In this document: positions 8,122 through 15,000 of the stretch, one piece after another
Layout of the letters: each line of letters begins with the position of its first letter
How positions within the stretch are numbered: position 1 is the first letter of the stretch
DNA from: Theodoxus fluviatilis
Lineage: Eukaryota; Mollusca; Gastropoda; Cycloneritida; Neritidae
DNA: 15,000 nt
Direction: 5' to 3'
NCBI GenBank assembly: GCA_034096865.1
Contig: JAWQFJ010012433.1
Location: forward strand, 70,001 to 85,000
Notes under the pieces: model-generated
The model's database searches: none
Told to the model about the DNA's origin: nothing
What the model saw: the letters and a program-made list of their open reading frames with translations, nothing else
Program-made: the position numbers and the translations under genes

Positions 8122-8154
8122 GAAAATTTCTTATTAAAATCATAAGAAATTTTC
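8122..8154 (+). other. Perfect 13-bp hairpin in 3' untranslated region
   Basis: GAAAATTTCTTAT (8122-8134) pairs perfectly with ATAAGAAATTTTC (8142-8154) around a 7-nt loop. It sits between the pol stop and the polypurine tract. It may be an RNA export, stability or packaging element, or a remnant of a small inverted-repeat insertion. The sequence alone does not decide. Confidence 0.65.
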
Positions 8155-8165
8155 CATTGAACAAT

Positions 8166-8172
8166 GGGGGAG
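8166..8172 (+). promoter_or_regulatory. Polypurine tract
   Basis: GGGGGAG immediately precedes the TGTG of the 3' LTR. This is the usual position and composition of the primer for plus-strand DNA synthesis. It is short, and the preceding T limits it to 7 purines. Confidence 0.7.
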
Positions 8173-9600
8173 TGTGGCGGTCCCAGCCCCTGTTTTTATT
8201 TTTTTGGTGTAGTTTTGTAATATGTCTACCTTGTATTTTATTCCCAATGCGTTTACGAAAACGCGATCGAGTTGGCTGTTAACTGCTGAAGCCGTTAACA
8301 GAGCTGGGGAGAACGCCTACGTGATGGCGTCCTATTTTTAGGGGCTGAGTGCAGCTCTGTTGTCTGGGAATGCCAAACCGTTGTCCTCATTTTCTGCTTT
8401 GTTTTCAAACTATGCAAGACTGGCTGGACGTAGCAGTCTGACCTTCTGTGAACTATCTGTCTAGGTTTTAAAATCCAACGTTTAGCGCAATCAGCCTCAA
8501 CGACCATTTTCAACGTAACTAGGACACTAACGCTATTCCTGACAATCTGATTGGCTGAGGCTGGGTTGTGTTGTGGTTCATCTACACGGCGAGCGAGCGA
8601 ATTAGGCAGTGTGCGCGTAACCTGCGGGTTGTGGAGACGTGAATGTCTAAAGAGTAGTAGCCACTCCGTGTGCGGAGAACACGTAAAAAGAATCTCTCAA
8701 GAATCATGTACTAAGAACGTACCGTATCCCCATGTGCGATCGCGCACAGCCTGCTGTACTAGTACTACTACGACTCGTACGAGGCCAGATCGATTCGACG
8801 CAACTGTACGTGTAGTCGATCGAGGTATAGGGAGAAGAAATCCTTTCAAGACTGATTCCCCATCATCTGAGTGATGATTGAAGAAGGAACGATCCTCATT
8901 GAATCCCGCTATCATTTTCGTCTCAAGACGTTTATACCCTCAGTCAAAGAGGAAATTCTGGCTGAGTGATTTGTGCAAGTGTTTGTGTCGAGTGTTGTGT
9001 GTGGATACACAACCAATGTTTATGGCCTGTTTAATCTCTCTCAAAGGATTAGCCTTGTGAGAGAGATTGTGTGTGATGGTCTGAGTGACCAGAATTCTGT
9101 GGATAGAATTTCATCAGTGACGCACTCCCGAAATAGCGTCGCACGTCGATCAGCGTGAAAAAGACTCGCTCGTAAGTACTGTTGTTCATTCAGAGGAAGC
9201 ATATTCCTCTATGTTCAGTCTGAGAGTAGACTGACAAAGATAAGAGACTGAACTGATATAATTCATCTACAGTGACATTATTTTCTTCAGTCAAGTAGTT
9301 GGGGTTAGAGGAAGCATTCCTCTACGTTCAGTTTAAGATTATGTAGGCTGATCAGCCTAATTGATTTAATCCATTTTGCCTTTCTATAGTATTCTCGTTT
9401 CTTTTGTCATGAATTAGTCATATTAAAGAATATCATTAATGCTCATGGTGTCATGTCAACTATACGAGCCTTGAGTTGAGATCGAGTGTGAGAGAATGAA
9501 TTAGTGACACCCTCCACGTATATACCCCTAGACCAAGAGTAAAAAGAAGAATTTACAAATTGAGAAAATTAAAGTGGAAGATTGTGGAAGGTCAGTCACA
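8173..9600 (+). repeat. 3' LTR
   Basis: This is the 1428-bp copy of the 5' LTR, starting TGTGGCGG and ending CACA. Its near identity with the 5' copy marks a recent insertion. It carries the same hairpins (9033-9068 and near 9192-9359), ATTAAA at 9422-9427 and a strong donor-like GTAAGT at 9172-9177. It lies in the sense orientation relative to the cadherin gene. Confidence 0.95.
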
Positions 9601-9621
9601 ATGGTGCAATAATCATGAACA
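9601..9621 (+). repeat. Right copy of 21-bp direct repeat
   Basis: Exact copy of 2249-2269, directly after the 3' LTR. Beyond it the sequence resumes the interrupted inverted-repeat element. Confidence 0.85.
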
Positions 9622-10474
9622 TATGACTACCCTACACGATTTCACATGACTTTGAAGATCGACACCCTAAAAATGCGCCTTTTGAGAAAAACACGTTTTA
9701 AGTTTACATACATTATTCCCCCTTTTTCCCTAGCAACCCTTATTCTAGACTCATGCAATTTGCCACAGAGATGAAGCAGGGGTTTTTGGCTTTGGCTGGC
9801 AGCCTAGGGTATTCCCCCGTCGATCTGTTGCAGTGGTGGCTACGAAACTTTGAGAAAATGCTTCATGTTGACGATCAGTTTGCGAACGTTTTCTTGTAAA
9901 TGACTTACCACCACACCAAAAAAACATCATAAGGCATAATCTTACATGTTGATTTTACACACGAAACTTACTCATACAATGAAGAAGGGACTAGAGAAGA
10001 AAAAAAACACACAAAATCTCGAAGTCGACCACTACAACCCCCACCTCCTTTGTGGGCAATTTGCGTAAAATGACTCGACTGCGCAACCGACTCATTTAGC
10101 GATGGAGAGTCACATATAAGTATTATAACTAGACAAGTTGTACTCAGCACTGCAACTTTTTGAACATTGCTTATTACAAATGCTTTTCGAGTCTCTGAAC
10201 TTTTGATTGATCATCTTTATGTTGTCAGGGCAGAGTGTTTTTCAATCACATGTTTATATATGCACTACTTTTATTATTATTGTTGCTCACACAAACACTT
10301 GGTTGCATTTCTCTACAATACCAAACAATAGTAATGTAATGTATACTTTTACTGAAGTAGTGACTGTTTGAATTTTGTAAACACCTTTACATACATTTTC
10401 TATCATGTACACAAATGTGTTTTTTCTGGTAACAATGACAGAACACTTATTATTATATCTGGCTGTTTGGGCAG
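9622..10474 (+). other. Right part of the outer TIR element, then intron to exon C
   Basis: Positions 9622-10114 are the right part of the inverted-repeat element, with no coding sequence I trust. From 10117 to 10474 is plain intron ending in acceptor gtttgggcag. No other feature is seen. Confidence 0.6.
10089..10114 (-). repeat. Right terminal inverted repeat of the outer element
   Basis: On the minus strand it reads TGTGACTCTCCATC and then GCTAAATGAGTC, matching the left end at 23 of 26 positions. TA follows at 10115-10116. Confidence 0.75.
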
Positions 10475-10663
10475 CTTCGACTTCTGGCCAGAGATGGTGG
10501 TCAGCCCTCCAAGACAGCCACAGCCCTGGTGTATGTCACCGTCACCAGAAACCTGTTCCCCCCAGTCTTCCAACCCACCTCCTACAGTGCCATCATTCCA
10601 GAAAGCCAGGACCTGGGAGTGGGCTTTGGTCTCACTGTGACAGCCACAGACAGTGACCGAAAC
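10475..10663 (+). CDS. Cadherin-repeat protein, exon C (end of EC repeat, start of next)
   Basis: This internal exon of 63 codons has acceptor gtttgggcag and donor gtgagt, phase 0 at both ends. There is no ATG in the correct frame, so a start-to-stop ORF search misses it. The translation begins LRLLARDGGQP, which continues DPSYT of exon B across the 8.7 kb intron into the conserved 'YtL.v.A.DgG.P' strand. It then has YVTVTRNLFPPVF (repeat end and linker), SAIIPES (Glu ligand) and TATDSDRN (DxD..N calcium motif). This continuity across the transposon-filled intron shows the transposons are intronic. The longer open frames in the other two phases here are shadows. Confidence 0.9.
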
Positions 10664-11187
10664 GTGAGTCATGTACATGCACTTCTAATAAGATGTCCTT
10701 GACTTGAAGACTTGTCTTAAAGTGTTTCACATATTCTCTGAAGAGAAACAATGCAAACAAACTGTTGAAAATGTGTGGACAATTTACAAAACTTCTGTAG
10801 TCTTAATGTGAGTTTGGTTTTGTGCCTTAGCTTCTGAGTAAGCAACTTCCTAGCATCCTAAGCATATCCTCGTCATGCCATATTCAAATGAGCGAGATGC
10901 AACATTGAAATAACAGAACATTTCAGACACATATGTTTCTGCTCATGACTTTGCCAGTTTTGTTCATTTTCAATCAAGACAGATTTGCCTGACTCTGTGG
11001 AAGATCGGCAGGAGTTTTGAATATCAGGGGAGACTGGATAGAAAGACCTTTTTTGCCACCATCAGCTTTCTGGGATTTCATAGAGAGGAAATCTCTTTAT
11101 TTTCTTATTGTTTGTATTCTATTGCATTTGATATGTTTTTGTTAGTACAAGGGTAAGGTTGACTGGTTTTCCATGTGAATGTTTCAG
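10664..11187 (+). other. Intron C-D
   Basis: This 524-bp intron runs from gtgagt to gtttcag. No other feature is seen. Confidence 0.75.
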
Positions 11188-11334
11188 TCTCCCTACAACA
11201 GTGTGCGATACGAGATCAGTAGCAATGCAGCCAGCAGCCTGGGCAGGGAGTATTTCCTGATCAACTCAGTGACGGGTCTCATCACTGTAAGGAAAGACCT
11301 CCGTGTGGACAGCCAGCTTCGCACCACCTACACG
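11188..11334 (+). CDS. Cadherin-repeat protein, exon D (middle of EC repeat)
   Basis: This internal exon of 49 codons has acceptor gtttcag and donor gtaact, phase 0. It starts SPYNSVRYEISSN, which follows TATDSDRN of exon C and gives the classic 'DaD..sp.n.v.Y.i' strand. It has REYFLINSVTGLITVRKDL, the 'F.id..TG.I.....LD.E' strand, and ends with TTYT. The LDRE calcium motif is replaced by KDLRVD, so it is degenerate as in exons B and F. The short open frame around the exon includes a few intronic codons on each side. Confidence 0.9.
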
Positions 11335-11579
11335 GTAACTAGTTCAACACTGCATAATCAAAGTCTATTGCCTGCTGTGAAGTAATGAGAAACAGTCCAT
11401 AAGAACAAAACCTCTCTGCTTCAAGAAAGGAAATACCAGATTTGATTTTGCAATGTTCATAGCTTCTATCTCACGACACCAATGGACTGGGGCATTGGGT
11501 GTTATATTATGTTGGACAGTTCACCTTTTGAAATCTAGGCTGTAAGCGAATACCTCCATTTTGGACAACATAGACTAGT

Positions 11580-11656
<77 letters not shown>

Positions 11657-11993
11657 CACATATACAAACACACACAACTTTGCACGCATGCACTTGCACG
11701 CATGTGAGTGCACAAACACATGCACACACACACACACACACACTTACACTCACACTTGATAAATTGTTCCACTTTATGCACACTATCTGGGTTAAAATTC
11801 TGTGAAATCAGTTACACGACTATGTTTCTACTAGACAAATGTTTCAGGACGCCCCAGGCATTGACCATCAGCACCTCTCTTATCTCTGATGTGTGAAGCA
11901 TTGTACTCAGATTAAGAATGATGCAAGATGACTGAAAGTAAGTGTACATGTAGTTTTCATTTTATTCCCTATGGAAACTCTCTGTTCCCACAG
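11335..11993 (+). other. Intron D-E
   Basis: This 659-bp intron runs from gtaact to tctgttcccacag. It contains the CA microsatellite listed separately. Nothing else is supported. Confidence 0.75.
11579..11752. repeat. (CA)n microsatellite
   Basis: About 36 uninterrupted CA units run from 11581 to 11653, then an imperfect CA-rich stretch including GCACGCATG motifs, then a second pure run to about 11751. The long His/Thr- and Cys/Val-rich open frames on both strands here are artefacts of the repeat. Confidence 0.97.
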
Positions 11994-12179
11994 TTCCAAG
12001 TGGATGCCTTTGATGGCGAGGGCCGGCCTGCCACCCAGCCTGCTTCAGTGACAGTGACAGTAAACCGAAACCAGTTCCCACCCGTCTTCACCAACCCCAG
12101 CTTCCTGGTCAACCTGAACTACACTGCTGCCCAGTCCACACAAGTCTTTGATGCTGATGCTACTGATGCTGACACCCAG
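11994..12179 (+). CDS. Cadherin-repeat protein, exon E (end of EC repeat, start of next)
   Basis: This internal exon of 62 codons has acceptor tgttcccacag and donor gtgaga, phase 0. It begins FQVDAFDGEGRP, matching 'l.V.A.DgG.P'. It then has VTVTVNRNQFPPVF, closing one repeat, and ends DADATDADTQ, the DxD calcium motif of the next. At the place of the usual 'i.E' ligand it reads LVNLNYTAA with no Glu, so this EC boundary probably binds calcium less well or is structurally atypical. Layout and length match exons A and C. Confidence 0.9.
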
Positions 12180-12385
12180 GTGAGAGCTGTTCATCCTTTC
12201 CTCCATCCAAGCTGTTTACCCTGACAATTTTCAGTACTCTCTTGAAATGCAATACGTAAATTTATTGTTCACACAAGCTTGTCTCAACTTGTTTGACTAT
12301 GAAGTGGTTTTTTTCTTTTCTCATGATCATTTCTGATGATAATGTTGAATCACACACACACACACGCATGCACGCACACACACAT

Positions 12386-12424
<39 letters not shown>

Positions 12425-12522
12425 CACACACGCACACACATACGAAGAGTTTATAAAAATGTTGATGCTCTGTGAAGGTTTTTAATGCTTTTTATCAGTT
12501 CAAAGCCATGGTTTTTTTTCAG
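12180..12522 (+). other. Intron E-F
   Basis: This 343-bp intron ends in a T-rich acceptor (gttttttttcag). It contains a second CA microsatellite and nothing else supported. Confidence 0.75.
12351..12441. repeat. (CA)n microsatellite, imperfect
   Basis: CA-rich tract with interspersed GCATGCACG-type units, similar in make-up to the one at 11579-11752. Confidence 0.95.
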
Positions 12523-12654
12523 GCCCCATATAATGTTGTCACATACCACATTATTGGTGATGATGATGCCACTACCTACTTTGGCATTGATCAAAGCACA
12601 GGAGCCATCACACTTCGCCAGCCTCTCAGAAACATTGGCATTTCCCAGTTCAAG
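12523..12654 (+). CDS. Cadherin-repeat protein, exon F (middle of EC repeat)
   Basis: This internal exon of 44 codons has acceptor gttttttttcag and donor gtgagc, phase 0. It starts APYNVVTYHIIGDDD, continuing ATDADTQ of exon E. It has TYFGIDQSTGAITLRQPL, the 'F.ID..TG.I.l...L' strand, and ends ISQFK. The LDRE position reads QPLRNIG, again degenerate. A long-type exon should follow, but none is recognisable before the end of the window. Confidence 0.9.
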
Positions 12655-13112
12655 GTGAGCATGACTGCCTGGTTTGCTACAGGAATTACGATTGTCTGAT
12701 GACCTTTGATGCACTTGACACCTTTTTGATAACCTCATCCACACAGCACTCCAGTCGCCTGATGCTATCCATTCAGACACATCAGAATATACTACTTTTG
12801 TGTGCAGTTTTATTAGAGTAATGCCCACTTCATCCAAGGAATATATATGCAATTCCATTTTGACATACTTTGATGATATCTCTCTGTAGTGATGACATAT
12901 ATGGTCAGCTAAGCAATTCATGTGGCTGATGCTAGACTTCTAATAGTGGCATATTCCCCGAGACTCTAACTGTGACCCAGATAACTGCAACTTTGCTTTC
13001 CTAGCATCCCACTGACCAGTAGCTGAAAGCTCAGTAAATCAAGAAGGACTTTAGCATGGTGAAACCAAGTTACCTGAAAAAGGACGTCATTGCAATTTTT
13101 TTAAACTATCTT

Positions 13113-13133
13113 TGTGAGTGTGTTTGTGTGTGT

Positions 13134-13209
<76 letters not shown>
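13113..13209. repeat. TG-rich tract followed by (AG)n microsatellite
   Basis: A short TG-rich stretch passes into about 36 uninterrupted AG units (13137-13209). Confidence 0.97.
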
Positions 13210-13213
<4 letters not shown>

Positions 13214-14674
13214 CTGCAAGACTATCACACAAAAGACAACATAGGTTATTCTTGCAAAAATTATCTGATACGTTTGAACAGGGAAACAATCTCATGTAAA
13301 AAGAGAACAGGGCATGATAAGGATGATGCTTGCAATGCAATGAGATGAGAAATGGCTCTGTTGTATGCATGTATAGGTTTATGGTAGGAAAAAAGGTGTT
13401 TGTTATTAGGCACCTCATTAACTCATTTGAATGAGATTGGTTGTTGCAAAGAAAGTGTGTATGGCCAATAATAGAACCTTCCCTTTTTATATTGTGTGTG
13501 CCCATGGACTCATGAAAAATGAATGATGACCTGATCCGTTCTCACATTCATCATAAGCCTATTCGGCTGCTTGGGATCAACCTTGGCTGAGCTACTGGAG
13601 TAGACCCCTAAAGCCCCGCAACCAGGGGTTCCAGCTGATGAGGGGACATGAAGTGGCTCTGTCCGAATGTTGTACTTTGCCTTTCGAAATTCCCTTCACA
13701 AAGATGCAATAAGGCCTTGAATCGGATGCTTTACTTATTGGTAGCATACATTGTACCAGTTGAATCTACATTTGGTCATCTTGGTTGCCCTGCTGCACAG
13801 CTTCACATGACTGTTGAGCGGCTCCAGCTGCTTGCGCGATAGTCACATGTGGTGATGTACATATGACATCTTTCGATCATCCTGACCACTTGACAGGTGC
13901 GTTATCTTGGCCTGGAAATCAGTCATGGTGTTTCCTTGGATCATGGAATGATGTGACTGCTGTATTGTACAACATGCTAGCTCCTCTGCCATATTAGACT
14001 TCAATATTATATGTGGATCATGCTTCTTTCATTTGGCTGAAAACTGTGCTTGATGTTAGTGTGTTAACTATGCAGTGAAGCAGTTTTCATAATAAAATAA
14101 AAAAGCATTTCCCACCATGAGTTAACTCAAAGTGCTTTAAAGAGATGCATAGTTCAAAATATGATAGTTGTCTTCCAGTAGCTCCATAGTCACTGAATAG
14201 GTGTTAGAAACAACATTGAAAATGAAGATATGTCTGGATCCAGTCAGGCAAGAGGCTTACTTCGCACTGTCCCCTCCTAGTCACAGGGCAGTTGAAGCCT
14301 GTAGAGGCAGCTAGAGTTTGTTGTGTAAACAGCAACCTTTGAAAGAGCAGTAGTGGATGTAGTGCTGATGTCTTGGCTGTGTACCCACCCAGCCTTCTTG
14401 CTGTTTATGTCTAGCGATGCTTACAAGAGATGACATGTAATGATGCACTGGCCATGAGACATTCTCGGAAAGTGTAGTGAAGGAAGAATAAAGTTATGCA
14501 TGTTCTGAAGGATGGGATGAAGTTAGAATTGCTCATAGTGAGGAAGTATGAACTTGCACAATTTTACAATGCCTCACATTCTAAATACTTATTAAGAAAT
14601 TTGTTGGTGTGTCTGCTATTGCCATACATAAGTATGCATATGATCATGTAAATGTGATCCTTTATATAGACATA

Positions 14675-14680
<6 letters not shown>

Positions 14681-14709
<29 letters not shown>
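14681..14709. repeat. (TA)n microsatellite
   Basis: About 14 TA units, directly next to the possible retroelement end on its right. Confidence 0.9.
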
Positions 14710-14713
<4 letters not shown>

Positions 14714-15000
14714 AAAGGATGAAAACGACGGACAAACAAACAAGCCTTTGTTTAGCTTCTCCAATTTTCGGCTTTACTTGCCTTCCTCAGAAGTACACTG
14801 AAGGGTTTCACTGCTTACCAAATCACTACACATGAGGCTTGACAAGACTTCAAGCATGTAAGGGCACAGGAAAGGGAAAATAACAGGGCATGGCCTTATA
14901 TTTTGCCCAAAACTGTAGCATTTAGTTCCTGCCTTAGGGTCTCTCCTACACCCAGGGCCATACCTGACATAAACAATTAGAGGCCATGTGGCCAAGCTAT
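14710..15000 (-). mobile_element. Possible Penelope-like or related repeat end (minus strand)
   Basis: On the minus strand, CTGAGGA (14784-14790), then a short GGC/GCC pairing, then GAAA (14766-14769) resembles the CUGANGA...GAAA core seen near the ends of Penelope-like elements. There the core belongs to a hammerhead ribozyme. The sequence then runs through about 55 bases into a TA microsatellite, as retroelement tails often do. The stem pairing is imperfect and no cleavage triplet was identified. The element would extend past the right edge. This is a weak call. Confidence 0.28.

Larger units (their letters stand above)
2270..9600 (+). mobile_element. Non-autonomous Gmr1-like Ty3/gypsy LTR retrotransposon
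   Basis: This is a complete LTR element of 7331 bp. It has near-identical LTRs (2270-3700 and 8173-9600) beginning TGTG and ending CACA, a PBS right after the 5' LTR, a purine tract right before the 3' LTR, an open gag (4184-5617) and an open protease-containing frame (5618-7156). Remnants of integrase, RT and RNase H follow in multiple frames. The RT palm with YxDD and the integrase core are missing. The gag capsid looks SCAN-like and the pol relics run integrase, RT, RNase H, which points to the Gmr1-like branch, where integrase precedes RT. With only about 4 substitutions between LTRs, insertion was recent. Since pol decay must predate the last transposition, the element was presumably moved in trans. 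Confidence 0.9.
2157..10114. mobile_element. TIR (MITE-like) DNA transposon, split by an LTR retrotransposon
   Basis: Two 26-bp ends (2157-2182 and 10089-10114) are inverted copies with 3 mismatches, each starting TGTGAC and followed inward by CTCCATC. Each end is immediately flanked by TA (2155-2156 and 10115-10116), the target duplication expected of Tc1/mariner-type transposition. Taking out the LTR element and one copy of its 21-bp duplication leaves about 606 bp of element sequence. No transposase ORF is visible, so it is read as a non-autonomous element. The right half also holds a subterminal inverted repeat near 10067-10098 (AAATGACTCG against CGACTCATTT, one mismatch). The superfamily is inferred only from the TA duplication. 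Confidence 0.7.
12655..15000 (+). other. Intron downstream of exon F, next exon not found
   Basis: This is 2.3 kb of non-coding sequence starting with donor gtgagc. I searched for the expected long-type exon ('A.DgG.P ... PPVF ... DxD') and found none. It contains the GA and TA microsatellites and the possible repeat end listed separately. Positions 13540-13850 are less AT-rich but match nothing I recognise. Confidence 0.6.

Noticed and set aside
10368..10678. Open frames of 83-91 codons around exon C in other phases and on the minus strand
   Set aside because: The cadherin reading is in a third phase with matching splice sites and motifs; these are overlaps without conserved features.
11535..11896. 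Cys/Val- and His/Thr-rich open frames over the CA repeat
   Set aside because: Translation of a dinucleotide microsatellite, not a gene.
13056..13505. Open frames over the GA repeat on both strands
   Set aside because: Created by the (AG)n tract; no domain or splice context.
13560..13650. Possible tRNA-derived SINE head (GGGGTTCCAGCTG as a B box)
   Set aside because: No matching A box at the right distance and the B-box fit is poor.
14774..14995. Minus-strand 73-codon open frame at the right edge
   Set aside because: No domain recognised; it overlaps the presumed repeat end and is probably non-coding.

Overview
The window looks like metazoan nuclear DNA, most likely from a marine invertebrate such as a mollusc. 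That assignment is inferred from style: short phase-0 exons, AT-rich introns, long CA, GA and TA microsatellites, and nested transposons. No single feature proves the species. Everything of substance reads on the + strand.

Host gene: six exons (722-913, 1653-1781, 10475-10663, 11188-11334, 11994-12179, 12523-12654) encode consecutive extracellular cadherin (EC) repeats of a large non-classical cadherin. All introns seen are phase 0. Long exons of 62-64 codons alternate with short exons of 43-49 codons, two exons per EC repeat. Both ends of the gene lie outside the window.

Nested transposons: the 8.7 kb intron 1782-10474 is bloated by two insertions. The outer one is a terminal-inverted-repeat element (2157-10114, about 606 bp of its own sequence, flanked by TA). 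Inside it sits an LTR retrotransposon (2270-9600, 7331 bp) whose LTRs of 1431 and 1428 bp differ, by eye, at only 4 substitutions and 2 small indels. It is bracketed by a 21-bp direct repeat, far longer than the usual 4-6 bp. Removing both insertions leaves an intron of about 730 bp, like its neighbour of 739 bp.

The retrotransposon carries a PBS resembling the tRNA-Pro type, a structured leader and an intact gag (long charged helix, SCAN-like capsid region, CCHC knuckle). An in-frame UGA followed by CUA, a known leaky context, separates gag from an intact ORF with a DTGS aspartic protease and a long acidic extension containing a 213-bp tandem duplication. After that, pol is a chain of decayed fragments: integrase C-terminus, linker, pre-RT, RT/RNase H junction and RNase H. 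The RT palm and integrase core are absent. The order, with integrase relics before RT and RNase H last, is that of Gmr1-like Ty3/gypsy elements.

The combination is the main point of interest. Gag-protease is open and the LTRs are nearly identical, yet pol is dead. This suggests a recently mobilised, non-autonomous gag-pro element that borrows pol in trans and may use stop-codon readthrough to make Gag-Pro.

The rest is intron with microsatellites, plus a possible Penelope-like 3' end on the minus strand at the right edge.
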